A DNA stretch of 64,000 nucleotides from Mycobacterium mantenii (GCF_010731775.1 NZ_AP022590.1:3720001-3784000), one strand, 5' to 3'. Shown: positions 19,631 through 28,313, counted from the stretch's first letter. Notes: generated from the sequence alone by a model not told the origin. Translations and numbers: made by a program.

Positions 19631-20203
19631 TCAGCGCTCTCGCCCAGCGCGTAAACCGTCGATGACGACGTCGGTCACGCGCTCGGCCAACGCCGAGTCG
19701 TAGGCCTCCATGGCCTGGCACCCCACCATGATCGCCTTCACCTCGCGCCCCCCGATGTCCTGGCGCGCGGTGCCCGCCCGCTGCGCGGCCCGCAGCAGCT
19801 CGTCGAGCATGGCCAGGAACGCGTCCTCGGCTTCGGGCGCGGCGGTGGCGACGTCGATCCCGAACCCGGCGAGCGCGTCGACCAGGCCGCGATCGGCCGC
19901 GCCCCACTGCAGCACGATCGACCGCAGGTAGGCGAACAGCGCTTCGCCGGGGCCGACGGACTCGAGCAGCGCGCGCCCGTCGTCGACGAGCCGCTGCATC
20001 CGGTCCTCGATGACCGCCTGGAAAAGCGCCTCCTTGGTGGGAAAGTGCCGGTAGACGGTGCCAGCCCCGACGCCGGCGCGGCGCGCGACCTCGTCGATGG
20101 GCACCGCGAGGCCCTCGGCCGCGAAGGTCTCGTAGGCGACGTCCAGCACGCGCGCGCGATTGCGCGCCGCGTCGGCGCGCAGCGGGCGATCGGGCTGCGC
20201 CAT
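19631..20203 (-). CDS. TetR family regulator divergent from SDR gene
   Basis: This 190-residue regulator starts MAQPDRPLRADAARNRARV. The start is fixed by a GGAGGA ribosome binding site; an in-frame start at 20257 lies inside the operator region and is unlikely. Residues about 14-60 form the helix-turn-helix (VPIDEVARRAGVGAGTVYRHFPTKEALF). It is divergent from the SDR gene at 20307, and a 16-bp inverted repeat lies between the two, so it probably represses the SDR gene and itself. The ligand is unknown. Confidence 0.9.
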   Translation of the reverse strand: MAQPDRPLRADAARNRARVLDVAYETFAAEGLAVPIDEVARRAGVGAGTVYRHFPTKEALFQAVIEDRMQRLVDDGRALLESVGPGEALFAYLRSIVLQWGAADRGLVDALAGFGIDVATAAPEAEDAFLAMLDELLRAAQRAGTARQDIGGREVKAIMVGCQAMEAYDSALAERVTDVVIDGLRAGRER

Positions 20204-20221
20204 CTGTTCATTCCTCCGCAG

Positions 20222-20278
20222 TTGACAAAGCGGGGCGAGCGTTCCGTATAGTTCCAATCAACCGGAGCGCTCGCCCCG
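20222..20278 (+). promoter_or_regulatory. Promoter overlapped by inverted repeat, probable TetR operator
   Basis: TTGACA (20222-20227) and TATAGT (20247-20252), 19 bp apart, form a promoter reading toward the SDR gene. The arms CGGGGCGAGCGTTCCG (20231-20246) and CGGAGCGCTCGCCCCG (20263-20278) are inverted repeats with 15 of 16 matches. They fill the spacer and the start site, so a bound repressor would block transcription. Confidence 0.65.
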
Positions 20279-20306
20279 TTTACTCTACAAGTTCAAGGAG
20301 CCTGCC

Positions 20307-21221
20307 ATGGCCAAGTGGACCACCGCGGACATCCCCGACCAGTCCGGCCGGGTCGCCGTCATCACCGGAGCCAACACCGGCCTGGGCTTCGAGACCGCCC
20401 AGGCGCTGGCCGGACACGGCGCCCGCGTGGTGCTGGCGGTGCGCAACCTGGACAAGGGCAAAGACGCGGCGGCCCGGATCACCGCCCGCAGCCCGCACGC
20501 CGACGTCGCGTTGCAGGAGCTCGACCTGACCTCGCTGGAGTCCGTCCGGGCCGCGGCCGACCAATTGCGGTCCGCGCACGACCGCATCGACCTGCTGATC
20601 AACAACGCCGGGGTGATGTACACGCCGAAGTCGAACACCAAGGACGGCTTCGAACTGCAGTTCGGCACGAACCACCTGGGCCACTTCGCCTTCACCGGCC
20701 TGCTGCTGGACCGGCTGCTCCCGGTCGCCGGATCGCGGATCGTCACGGTCAGCAGCGTCGGTCACCGCATCCTCGCCGACATCCACTTCGACGATCTGCA
20801 ATGGGAACGCCGCTACAACCGGGTCGCCGCCTACGGGCAGGCCAAGCTCGCCAACCTGCTGTTCACCTACGAACTGCAACGGCGGCTCGCCCCACATGGC
20901 ACGACGATCGCCGCGGCCGCGCACCCCGGCATGTCCGACACCGAGTTGATGCGCAACATGCCCGGCCCGCTGCAATTCGCGTTCGAGCGGATCGCACCGT
21001 TCGTCGCCCAGAACCCGGCCATGGGCGCGCTCCCCACCCTGCGCGCGGCCACCGACCCGGCGGTGCTCGGTGGGCAGTACTACGGACCCGACGGCCCTGG
21101 CCAGACGCGGGGCTATCCGAAGATCGTGGGCTCCAGCGCCAAGTCGCACGACGTCGACCGGCAGCGGCGGCTGTGGGCGGTTTCCGAGGAGCTCACCGGG
21201 GTGGTCTACCCGCTCGACTAG
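20307..21221 (+). CDS. Short-chain dehydrogenase/reductase (retinol dehydrogenase-like)
   Basis: This 304-residue SDR has the cofactor motif TGANTGLG (about 19-26), NNAGVMYTPK (about 99-108) and the catalytic YGQAK (Tyr near 176). The following Lys and the upstream SSVGH serine complete the active site. VRNLDKGK after the second strand points to NADP use. It belongs to the RDH/WWOX-like group and is a paralogue of the SDR at 24858 (shared PDQSGRV, ELQFGTNHLGHFA and GGQYYGP). An AAGGAG ribosome binding site precedes the ATG. Control by the divergent TetR is likely. The substrate is unknown. Confidence 0.92.
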   Translation: MAKWTTADIPDQSGRVAVITGANTGLGFETAQALAGHGARVVLAVRNLDKGKDAAARITARSPHADVALQELDLTSLESVRAAADQLRSAHDRIDLLINNAGVMYTPKSNTKDGFELQFGTNHLGHFAFTGLLLDRLLPVAGSRIVTVSSVGHRILADIHFDDLQWERRYNRVAAYGQAKLANLLFTYELQRRLAPHGTTIAAAAHPGMSDTELMRNMPGPLQFAFERIAPFVAQNPAMGALPTLRAATDPAVLGGQYYGPDGPGQTRGYPKIVGSSAKSHDVDRQRRLWAVSEELTGVVYPLD

Positions 21222-21250
21222 GGCAGATGGTGCCGACCCGCCGCGCCCGG

Positions 21251-21269
21251 CGCAAGCGCCGCGCTTGCG
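21251..21269. terminator. Short perfect hairpin between convergent genes
   Basis: CGCAAGCG-ccg-CGCTTGCG is a perfect 8-bp stem with a 3-nt loop between the SDR gene and the convergent M24 gene. It has no T tract, so it is only a possible factor-assisted or hairpin-only terminator. Confidence 0.4.
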
Positions 21270-21299
21270 ATCAGCACCGGCAGGTCGAGCCGTCCCCGA

Positions 21300-21998
21300 T
21301 CAGGGCAGATCGAGCAGCTGCTCGTAGAACCCGCCGAAACCGCGCGAGCGATCGACGAGGTGGATCTCGAGGATCCAGTGGCAGGTGCGGCCGCGCGGAT
21401 CGGTGCGGCGCATCGGTTTGTTTGACCCGGGCATGATGTACCACTCGACGCCCGGGCCGGCGATTTTCTTGTGCGGGAACTCGCCGATCAGATGGCCCGC
21501 GATGCGGCTGCCCCACTCGAAGCCCTCGGCGTGCGCCACCCCGACAACGAAGTCGAACAGCTCGGCCCCGGTGACGTCGGGACGTTCCTCGAAGTACTCG
21601 CGGCCGGCCTCCCACACCCGCGGCAGGGCGTCGCGAACGGCCGTCTTGTGCGGGTCGGCGCCGAGCACGAACGTCCGCCCGAAGTCGGCCTCCCACTCCT
21701 CGAAGATCGGACCCAGGTCGAGGAAGACGATGTCGCCCTCGACGATCAGCCGATCCGGCGGGCGTTCGTGGAACGGCTGCAGCGTGTTCGCCCCGGCCCG
21801 CACGATCCGCCGGTGCCAGTGCCGGGTCACCCCGAACATCTCGCCGGCGAGGTGGTGGATGTCATCGGACAGTTCCTTCTCGGCCAGCCCGGGGCGAATC
21901 ATGGCCCGCCGCTCGATCTCGTCGAACAGTTGCGCGGCTTTGCGTTCGGCGTCCAGCAGTCGTTGCACGCGAACATCTTCGGCGGTCGATCGGTCCAC
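21300..21998 (-). CDS. M24 family metallopeptidase-like protein (Xaa-Pro aminopeptidase fold)
   Basis: This 232-residue protein has the pita-bread fold signatures: GDIVFLDLGPIFEEWEADFGRTFVLG with two metal Asp residues (about 95 and 106), GHLIGEFPH with a metal His (about 168), and WILEIHLVD with a metal Glu. It lacks the N-terminal domain of full aminopeptidases P and is close to the minimum size of the fold. Proteins like this are annotated as M24 peptidases or creatinase-like enzymes. It converges with the SDR gene and is divergent from the cupin gene 29 bp away. Confidence 0.82.
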   Translation of the reverse strand: MDRSTAEDVRVQRLLDAERKAAQLFDEIERRAMIRPGLAEKELSDDIHHLAGEMFGVTRHWHRRIVRAGANTLQPFHERPPDRLIVEGDIVFLDLGPIFEEWEADFGRTFVLGADPHKTAVRDALPRVWEAGREYFEERPDVTGAELFDFVVGVAHAEGFEWGSRIAGHLIGEFPHKKIAGPGVEWYIMPGSNKPMRRTDPRGRTCHWILEIHLVDRSRGFGGFYEQLLDLP

Positions 21999-22027
21999 AT
22001 CGGCGATGCTATGCGCACACTGGAACC

Positions 22028-22522
22028 ATGTCCCTTGTCGTGCCGCCCTATCCGCCAGCCCGATACACCAAAGACGAACCGGAGATCAGCGCCTGGCTCA
22101 AGCGGGCCGATCAGCCACCCGACTATGAGACGTCCGGGGTCAAGTACCACTACCTGGCCAACCAACAGGACACCGCCGGCGACTACGGGCTCTACCGGGT
22201 CGACATCGCCCCGGCCGGCGGCGGGCCGCCCGCGCATTTCCACCGGGCCATGTCCGAGGCGTTCTTCGTGTTGTCCGGAACGATGAAGCTCTACGACGGC
22301 ACCGAGTGGACGGACGGGCGGCAAGGCGACTTCCTCTACGTGCCGCCCGGGGGCGTGCATGGGTTTCGCAACGAGGCGAACGACCCGGCATCGATCCTGA
22401 TGTTGTTCGCGCCCGGCGCGCCCCGCGAGGCCTACTTCGAAGGCTTCGCGGCGCTGGCCGACATGACCGACGACGAGCGCCGGGAATGGTTCATCCGCCA
22501 CGATAATTTCTGGGTGCAGTAA
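22028..22522 (+). CDS. Cupin domain protein
   Basis: This 164-residue protein carries a single cupin barrel. Motif 1 is GGGPPAHFHRAMSEAFFVLSGTMKLYDG (about 64-91), with His residues and a Glu as metal ligands. Motif 2 is GDFLYVPPGGVHGFRNE (about 100-116). Small cupins of this kind are mono-metal dioxygenases, isomerases or simple binding proteins; nothing distinguishes these here. It is divergent from the M24 gene and has no downstream partner on its strand. Confidence 0.85.
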   Translation: MSLVVPPYPPARYTKDEPEISAWLKRADQPPDYETSGVKYHYLANQQDTAGDYGLYRVDIAPAGGGPPAHFHRAMSEAFFVLSGTMKLYDGTEWTDGRQGDFLYVPPGGVHGFRNEANDPASILMLFAPGAPREAYFEGFAALADMTDDERREWFIRHDNFWVQ

Positions 22523-22942
22523 ACCCTTCCATTAATCCGGATTTTCCTCTGCCGTAACGCTTCTGGTCGCTCGCCTCGAGCGCTGGCCACCGGCGTAGGG
22601 TGTGGCCGTGCGGACGAGGAAGCCGTCGAAGCGGGCTGCGGCCTGGATGCGGCAGAGAATCGATTGGTCGATGAGCGCCCCGGTGATGATCAGCCTGCGC
22701 GTCAAACGCCGGAAACCCCGGAGCACACCGGATTTTCGGCCGCGCCCACCGGCGCCGGTCGCCGTGCGGGAACGCGGTATCCGGGTTAGCGGCTATCAGC
22801 GCGGCGGCCGGGGATACCGCGATCGGGCCCAGGCACGCCTGTCCCTGGCACCGCCCGCGATGACCCGAAGGCCCCGCGTGCCGCGCACGTCGGGCCGGCG
22901 CCCGTCGCCCATTCGGTAACAGCGCACTGCGAGAATCGGCGG
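22523..22942. other. 420-bp intergenic region without a convincing gene
   Basis: An open frame on the plus strand (22602-22919) encodes an extremely Arg/Pro-rich sequence, and an overlapping minus-strand frame (22532-22726) is equally unsupported. No ribosome binding site, known motif or clear terminator is seen. The sequence could be decayed coding DNA, since a minus-strand stretch reads FRRLTRRLIITGALIDQS, but no parent can be named. Confidence 0.4.
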
Positions 22943-23551
22943 CTAACGCACGCCTTTCAGGTCGCCGTCCACGTAGCGCTGCAGGTTGGGACCGATGGCC
23001 GCGATCGCCTCGTCGTCGGTCATCGACGCGAGCGGCTCGATCTGCCAGACGTAGCGCATCAGCGCGAGGCCGATGGTCTGCGATGCGATCAGGCCGCTGC
23101 GGACCAGGCGCTCGTGTTCGTCGCTGCCGAGCTGCGCGACGCCCATCAGGCTGCCCGCGACCACGCGTCGCAGTTTCTCGCGCGTGGTCGGTTCGTGCGC
23201 CGCGGTTTGCAGGATGGCGTGCAACGTCGGCCCGATCTCCTCGTCGGCCCAGCTGTCCAGCATCAGCCTCAGCACGGCGGCGCCGAGCCGGTCCACCGGC
23301 GTGGTCCAGACCTTGGCGACGTTGTCCAACCACTTCTGCGGCGGGTTGGTCGCCGCGTCGAGCAACTTCTCCTTCGATCCGAAGTAGTGGTAGACCAGCG
23401 CGGGATCGACGTCCGCGGCCCGGGCGATCGCGCGGATTGTGGTTCCCGCCCAACCGTTTTCGGCGAATTCGTCGCGGGCGGCGGCCACGATCCGCGCGGC
23501 CAGCACCCCGCGTTCATCCCGCGGACCGGGAGTTAACGGTTTCTTCGCCAT
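22943..23551 (-). CDS. TetR family regulator of the alpha/beta hydrolase gene
   Basis: This protein is 202 residues from the ATG at 23551 (MAKKPLTPGPRDERG), chosen for an AGGA site 9 nt upstream; ATGs at 23560 and 23599 are in frame. The helix-turn-helix reads FAENGWAGTTIRAIARAADVDPALVYHYFGSKEKLL (about 28-63). The C-terminal part resembles the TetR_C domain common in actinobacterial TetRs (LRRVVAGSLMGVAQL). It is divergent from the hydrolase gene, and two dyads at 23583-23620 lie in the short gap, so autoregulation and repression of the hydrolase are expected. Confidence 0.9.
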   Translation of the reverse strand: MAKKPLTPGPRDERGVLAARIVAAARDEFAENGWAGTTIRAIARAADVDPALVYHYFGSKEKLLDAATNPPQKWLDNVAKVWTTPVDRLGAAVLRLMLDSWADEEIGPTLHAILQTAAHEPTTREKLRRVVAGSLMGVAQLGSDEHERLVRSGLIASQTIGLALMRYVWQIEPLASMTDDEAIAAIGPNLQRYVDGDLKGVR

Positions 23552-23582
23552 GAGTTTCATCCTAGCGTGAATTTCCTCTTGC

Positions 23583-23620
23583 GTTGAGACTTGTTTCAAC
23601 GTAGCGTGAGACTAGTCTCA
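23583..23620. promoter_or_regulatory. Two TetR operator dyads, 22 bp apart
   Basis: TGAGACTAGTCTCA (23607-23620) is a perfect 14-bp palindrome. GTTGAGACTTGTTTCAAC (23583-23600) is a closely related imperfect dyad. The centres are 22 bp apart, two helical turns, as for TetR dimers bound on one face of the DNA. They fill the space between the divergent tetR and hydrolase genes. Confidence 0.75.
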
Positions 23621-23652
23621 ACGGGCCGTGAAAATTGAGGAGCAGTGCCACC

Positions 23653-24717
23653 ATGTACATCTACGACATCGACACCGCGGCCATGTTCGACGACCGCACC
23701 GATCAGTTCGCGAAGTTCGGCATCCCACTGGGCGACATCGAGCGGGTCCGCGCGGCCGTCGACAACATGTGGGCCGATACACCCGGCGGATGGGTCTATG
23801 AATGGTCTTGCCTGGCAAGCGAATACGTCGAGCGCGGAGAGCACCCGATGGCCTCCCTGGTCTACGGGTGCGCCAAGTTCCCCTGCCTCACCGACCCGGC
23901 GCGGGTCAAGGCGATGCAGCACCAACTCGAGCAATTTCAGTTGGCGGCCGGCGACTTTCCGGTGCACTTCGAGCGGCGCATCGTCACCGTCCCGCATCGC
24001 GGTGGGTCCGTCGAGGTGCCGGTGCACCTGTATTCCGCCGACGGCACCTACGCGACCCGGCCGGTGCTGATCGCCAGCGGCGGTGTCGACACCTGGAAGA
24101 TGGACATCCACCCATGGTGGGTCGGGTTCACCCAGGGCGCGGGCGTGACCACGATGGCCTTCGACCATCCCGGCACCGGTGAGACCGCGATCCCGCTCGA
24201 CGGACACGCCGACGAGGTGATCCGTGGGCTCGCCGACTACGCCCGGACACTGGGCGACGGCCGGGTCGCCCACTTCGGTGCGTCGTTCGGCGGCAACTTC
24301 GCCGCGATGTCCGGGCTGTCCGGAATCGTCGATGCCGCAGTCGATCTCGGCGGTCCGGTCGTCGCCGCCTTCGGTCCGGAGAATCTCGACAGGCTGCCCT
24401 ACGGCATGCACGACATCCTCGGCAACGCCATGCACCGGGACCACTCCCCCACCCTCGACGAGCTCAGCGCAGGTATGAATCACCTGAACCGCGAGAATCT
24501 GCTTGCCCGGCATGACAATTCGGCGATGTTGGTGATCAACGGGGCCGACGACTACTTCATCCCGCAGTCCGACACCCTGGTATTCCAGGGCCGCCGCGAC
24601 ACCGAGGTGCACCTGATCGAGGGCACCGGCCACGTCGCAATGAGCAAGGCGCCCGAGGTGGTGCCGAAGATCATCGCCTGGCTGCGCGCGCAATTCGCGT
24701 CGACGCCAGTGCGATAA
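23653..24717 (+). CDS. Alpha/beta hydrolase, FrsA/esterase-like
   Basis: This 354-residue hydrolase starts at the ATG at 23653 (MYIYDIDTAAMF), preceded by GAGGAG; an in-frame TTG at 23635 would overlap that site. A helical N-terminal region (about 1-120) is followed by the hydrolase domain. The nucleophile is S211 in GASFGG, an Asp lies in NGADDYFIP (about 300) and a His in EGTGHVAMS (about 325). The layout matches the FrsA/DUF1100-type esterases. The substrate is unknown. It is the sole gene of its transcript and is controlled by the divergent TetR. Confidence 0.88.
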   Translation: MYIYDIDTAAMFDDRTDQFAKFGIPLGDIERVRAAVDNMWADTPGGWVYEWSCLASEYVERGEHPMASLVYGCAKFPCLTDPARVKAMQHQLEQFQLAAGDFPVHFERRIVTVPHRGGSVEVPVHLYSADGTYATRPVLIASGGVDTWKMDIHPWWVGFTQGAGVTTMAFDHPGTGETAIPLDGHADEVIRGLADYARTLGDGRVAHFGASFGGNFAAMSGLSGIVDAAVDLGGPVVAAFGPENLDRLPYGMHDILGNAMHRDHSPTLDELSAGMNHLNRENLLARHDNSAMLVINGADDYFIPQSDTLVFQGRRDTEVHLIEGTGHVAMSKAPEVVPKIIAWLRAQFASTPVR

Positions 24718-24857
24718 CGCACGCGCCTTATTTGCCGAATCCGGAGGAAATCGCAGTCTGGATAACGGTTTTTTCTCCCTAAGCGTGCCGCGACCGGACC
24801 GTCGAAAGGTCTCGCCCAACCCGGCGCCGCCGGTCGTCGATGAGTATCTTTTGGGCC

Positions 24858-25796
24858 ATGGCTTCCAACGACAGAGAGAACCGCAGTTGGTCGGAGGGCG
24901 ACGTCCCGGATCAGAGCGGCCGCGTCGTCGTCATCACCGGCGCCAACACCGGCATCGGGTACGAGGCGGCCGCCGTGCTGGCCTACCGCGGCGCCCACGT
25001 CGTGCTCGCGGTTCGCAACCTGGAGAAGGGCAACGCGGCGTTGGCGCGCATCGTCGCCGCGAGTCCCCGCGCGGATGTCACACTGCAGCAGCTGGATCTC
25101 ACCTCCCTGAACTCGGTGCGCTCGGCCGCCGCCGCGCTGGGCGCCGCCTACCCGCGCATCGACCTGCTGATCAACAACGCCGGGGTGATGTGGACGCCCA
25201 AGCAGGTCACCCACGACGGCTTCGAATTGCAGTTCGGCACCAATCATCTGGGCCACTTCGCCCTGACCGGGCTGCTGCTCGACAACCTGCTGGTAGTGCG
25301 GGATTCGCGGGTGGTGACGGTCAGCAGTCTCGGTCACCGGCTGCGGGCCGCGATCGACTTCGACGACCTGCAGTCCGAACACCGATACGACCGGATCGCC
25401 GCCTACGGGCGGTCCAAGCTGGCCAACCTGCTGTTCACCTATGAGCTGCAGCGCCGGCTGGCGGCCAAGCCCGACGCGAGAACCATCGCCGTCGCCGCCC
25501 ATCCCGGCGGCTCCAACACCGAGCTGGCCCGCAACCTGCCGGGCGTCTTCCGGCCGGTGAAGGCCGTGCTGGGGCCGGTGCTGTTCCAGAGCCCGGCCAT
25601 GGGCGCGCTGCCGACGCTGCGGGCCGCCACCGATCCAGCCGTCCAGGGCGGCCAGTACTACGGCCCGTCCGGCTTCCTCGAGCAGCGCGGCCGCCCCAAG
25701 CTCGTCGAGTCGAGCGCCCAATCCCACGACCCGGAGCTGCAGCGCCGGCTCTGGGCCGTCTCAGAAGAACTCACCGGCGTCAGCTTCCCCGTCTGA
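24858..25796 (+). CDS. Short-chain dehydrogenase/reductase, Rv0439c type
   Basis: This protein is 312 residues from the ATG at 24858 (MASNDRENRSW); an ATG at 24840 adds six residues. It has TGANTGIG, VRNLEKGN, NNAGVMWTPK, SSLGH and the catalytic YGRSK. It ends SEELTGVSFPV, like the paralogue at 20307. The moeA2 gene follows 19 bp downstream, the same neighbour as Rv0439c in M. tuberculosis, so this copy is the positional orthologue and the copy at 20307 is the extra one. It is an NADP-type SDR of the RDH/WWOX-like group. Confidence 0.92.
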   Translation: MASNDRENRSWSEGDVPDQSGRVVVITGANTGIGYEAAAVLAYRGAHVVLAVRNLEKGNAALARIVAASPRADVTLQQLDLTSLNSVRSAAAALGAAYPRIDLLINNAGVMWTPKQVTHDGFELQFGTNHLGHFALTGLLLDNLLVVRDSRVVTVSSLGHRLRAAIDFDDLQSEHRYDRIAAYGRSKLANLLFTYELQRRLAAKPDARTIAVAAHPGGSNTELARNLPGVFRPVKAVLGPVLFQSPAMGALPTLRAATDPAVQGGQYYGPSGFLEQRGRPKLVESSAQSHDPELQRRLWAVSEELTGVSFPV

Positions 25797-25815
25797 CGCG
25801 CGGATAATGGCTCCG

Positions 25816-27021
25816 ATGCGCTCAGTCGCCGAACATCAACGGGTCGTCACCGAATTGATTCGTGCCCGGCCCCCGGTCGCGGTCCCGGTGGCCGAGGCCC
25901 AGGGCCTGGTCCTGGCCGAAGACGTGGTGGCGCAGCTCGCGCTTCCGGTCTTCGACAACTCCGCGATGGACGGCTACGCGGTGCGCGCCGAGGACACGTC
26001 GCGCGCCACGCCCGAACATCCGGTGGTGTTGCCCGTCGCCGAGGACATTCCGGCCGGGCGCACCGACGAACTCACGCTGCAACCCGGCACCGCCCACCGG
26101 ATCATGACGGGCGCGCCGCTGCCGGCCGGCGCGACGGCCGTCGTGCCGGTGGAGGACACCGACGGCGGCGTGGAGACCGTGTCGATCCGCGCGCCCCGCG
26201 AGGCCGGCAAGCACATTCGCCGCGCGGGCGAGGACGTCTCGCCCGGCACCACGGTCTTGCGCAGGGGCCAGGTGGTGACGCCGGCCGTGCTCGGGCTGGT
26301 GGCGGCGCTGGGCATCGCCGAGTTGCCGGTGATCCCACGCCAGCGGGTGCTGGTGATCTCGACCGGGTCGGAGCTGGTGACGCCGGGCACCGCGCTGCGG
26401 CCGGGGCAGATTTACGAGTCCAACTCGATCATGCTGGCCGGCGCCGTTCGGGATGCGGGCGCCGAGCTGGTCGCCGTGGCAACCGCAGAAGACGAAGTGG
26501 CCCAATTCAGTTCGATCATCGAGCGATACGCGGGCGACGCGGATCTGATCATCACCAGCGGCGGCGTCAGCGCCGGTGCCTACGAGGTGGTCAAGGACGC
26601 CTTCGGGCGCGAGGGCGACCAGGGCGTGGAATTCGTCAAGGTCGCGATGCAGCCGGGGATGCCTCAAGGCGTGGGACGGGTGGCCGGCGCGACCATCGTC
26701 ACGCTGCCCGGCAACCCGGTCAGCGCGCTGGTGTCCTTCGAGGTGTTCATCCGGCCCGCCCTGCGCAAAGCCATGGGCCTGCCGGACCCGGAACGCCCGC
26801 ACCGCACCGCGGTGCTCGCCGAGTCGCTGACCTCGCCGCGCGGCAAGCGCCAGTTCCGGCGCGCGGTGCTCAGCGACGACGGCGGGAGCGTCACCAGTTA
26901 CGGGCCGCCGGCATCGCATCACCTGCGCTGGCTGGCGTCGGCGAACGGGCTGTTGGACATCCCGGAGGACGTCGTCGAGGTGCCCGAGGGAACCCAGCTG
27001 CAGGTCTGGGATCTGCGCTAG
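25816..27021 (+). CDS. moeA2: Molybdopterin molybdenumtransferase MoeA2
   Basis: This MoeA protein is 401 residues from the ATG at 25816 (MRSVAEHQRVV). An ATG at 25807 is also in frame, but a GATAAT box (25803-25808) sits 7 nt before 25816, which fits a leaderless start there. Key MoeA motifs are VFDNSAMDGYAVRAED (about 44-59), IMTGAPLPAGATAVVP and TSGGVSAGAYEVVKDAF, together with the MoCF_biosynth loop LPGNPVSALVSFEVFI. It inserts molybdate into adenylylated molybdopterin to make molybdenum cofactor. Position next to the SDR gene matches Rv0438c. Confidence 0.93.
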   Translation: MRSVAEHQRVVTELIRARPPVAVPVAEAQGLVLAEDVVAQLALPVFDNSAMDGYAVRAEDTSRATPEHPVVLPVAEDIPAGRTDELTLQPGTAHRIMTGAPLPAGATAVVPVEDTDGGVETVSIRAPREAGKHIRRAGEDVSPGTTVLRRGQVVTPAVLGLVAALGIAELPVIPRQRVLVISTGSELVTPGTALRPGQIYESNSIMLAGAVRDAGAELVAVATAEDEVAQFSSIIERYAGDADLIITSGGVSAGAYEVVKDAFGREGDQGVEFVKVAMQPGMPQGVGRVAGATIVTLPGNPVSALVSFEVFIRPALRKAMGLPDPERPHRTAVLAESLTSPRGKRQFRRAVLSDDGGSVTSYGPPASHHLRWLASANGLLDIPEDVVEVPEGTQLQVWDLR

Positions 27022-27033
27022 CGCCGACCGCGT

Positions 27034-28248
27034 TCAGGCCGCGGGCGTGGCCACGTCCCGATGGAATTCGTCGGCCTTGTCGAAGGCCGGGGTGCAGCGG
27101 ATGGCGATGCCGACGATCGACATCATCACCGGGATGGTGACCAGCGCCGCCGCCAGCCCGACCCGACCGGACAGCTGGCCGATCAGCGGCGGCCCCAGCA
27201 GGTAGCCCAGCCACCCGGTCGCTGCCACGATGGCGACCGCCGATTTGCCGTCGCTCGCGCCGTAGGCCCCGCTGAACGCGGTGGGCACCAGCAGCGCCAC
27301 GCCGGCGCCCAGCGCCGCGAAACCGAGCACGCCGACCCAGGCGTTGGCGGCGGCCAAGGTCACGCTCATGCCCACGACGGCCACCAGCGCCAGCGCCGGC
27401 AGCAGCCGGCGACTGGACACCCGCGCGTGCAGCCGGGGTGCGCCGAACCGGGTGACGACCATCGCACATGTGTAGGCGGCGTAGCTCAGCGCGGAGACGC
27501 TCGGGCCGGCGCCGATGACGTTGCGCAGGTAATTGGCCGACCAGTCGGTGGCGGCGCCTTCGCACAGGAACGACGCGAACGACACCGCCGCCAGGATTGC
27601 CACCGTCGGCGTCATCCAGGCCCGCCTCCCCGGGGTCGGCTCCGGAGACGCGGCCGAGGCGTCCACCGCGTCGGAGATCAGGCGACGGGACAGGGTTTCC
27701 ACCACGATCAGGACCACCAGCCCGAGCACCGTCAGTTGGACGGCCAGGCCGACACCCGCGCCGACGCACGCCGCACCGATCACCGCCCCCACCAACGCCC
27801 CGACGCTCCACATGCCGTGGAATCGCGCCATGATCGGGGCTTTGGCGAGCCGCTCGACCGTGCCCGCCTGGGTGTTCATCGCGACGTCCAGCGCCCCCTG
27901 GAACAGCCCCCACAGCGCGAGCGCACCGAACAGCGAGGCCGCGGATCCGGCCAGGCCTACCGTCATTCCGGCCAGGGCATAACCGGCCACCGTGACCGGG
28001 ATCAGCCGGTGGCTCCCCCAGCGGGGCAGCGCCCAGTGGCTGAGCAGCGTGGCCACCACCGATCCCAGCGGCGCGCCGAACAGCGCCGTGCCGAGTGCCG
28101 CGTCGGACAGGCCGAGCCCGGCCTTGACGTGGGGAATGTGGGCGGCCCAGGACGAGAACACCACACCGTGCGCGATGAATACGGTGGTGACCGCGACTTT
28201 CGCCCGGCCCACGTGTGTTGCCGGCCGATCGGCGCTCTGGGATTGCAT
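27034..28248 (-). CDS. MFS transporter (YbjJ-like)
   Basis: This 404-residue protein has about twelve membrane helices. It opens VAVTTVFIAHGVVFSSWAAHIPHVKAGLGLSDAALGTALFG and contains the MFS loop between TM2 and TM3 (HWALPRWGSHRLIP) and a repeat-like second half beginning near residue 215. The N-terminal pattern resembles the YbjJ/FucP-like branch of the MFS. The substrate is unknown. It sits between moeA2 and psd, which are adjacent in M. tuberculosis, so it is an inserted gene or one lost there. It converges with moeA2 and diverges from psd. Confidence 0.88.
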   Translation of the reverse strand: MQSQSADRPATHVGRAKVAVTTVFIAHGVVFSSWAAHIPHVKAGLGLSDAALGTALFGAPLGSVVATLLSHWALPRWGSHRLIPVTVAGYALAGMTVGLAGSAASLFGALALWGLFQGALDVAMNTQAGTVERLAKAPIMARFHGMWSVGALVGAVIGAACVGAGVGLAVQLTVLGLVVLIVVETLSRRLISDAVDASAASPEPTPGRRAWMTPTVAILAAVSFASFLCEGAATDWSANYLRNVIGAGPSVSALSYAAYTCAMVVTRFGAPRLHARVSSRRLLPALALVAVVGMSVTLAAANAWVGVLGFAALGAGVALLVPTAFSGAYGASDGKSAVAIVAATGWLGYLLGPPLIGQLSGRVGLAAALVTIPVMMSIVGIAIRCTPAFDKADEFHRDVATPAA

Positions 28249-28301
28249 GTCGAAGGTGGGCGTTCCCTCTGCGGGCGTCTACGAATCAGCCGCGCGCTCC
28301 G

Positions 28302-28307
28302 TAAGAT
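28302..28307 (+). promoter_or_regulatory. Leaderless-type -10 box TAAGAT before psd
   Basis: TAAGAT lies 6 nt before the GTG at 28314. It would start a leaderless transcript for the psd-pssA-AAA operon. Confidence 0.55.
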
Positions 28308-28313
28308 GGCCGC

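Noticed and set aside
22602..22919. A 105-codon Arg/Pro-rich frame as a possible gene
   Set aside because: No ribosome binding site, no domain, extreme composition and an equally long frame on the other strand. Treated as intergenic.
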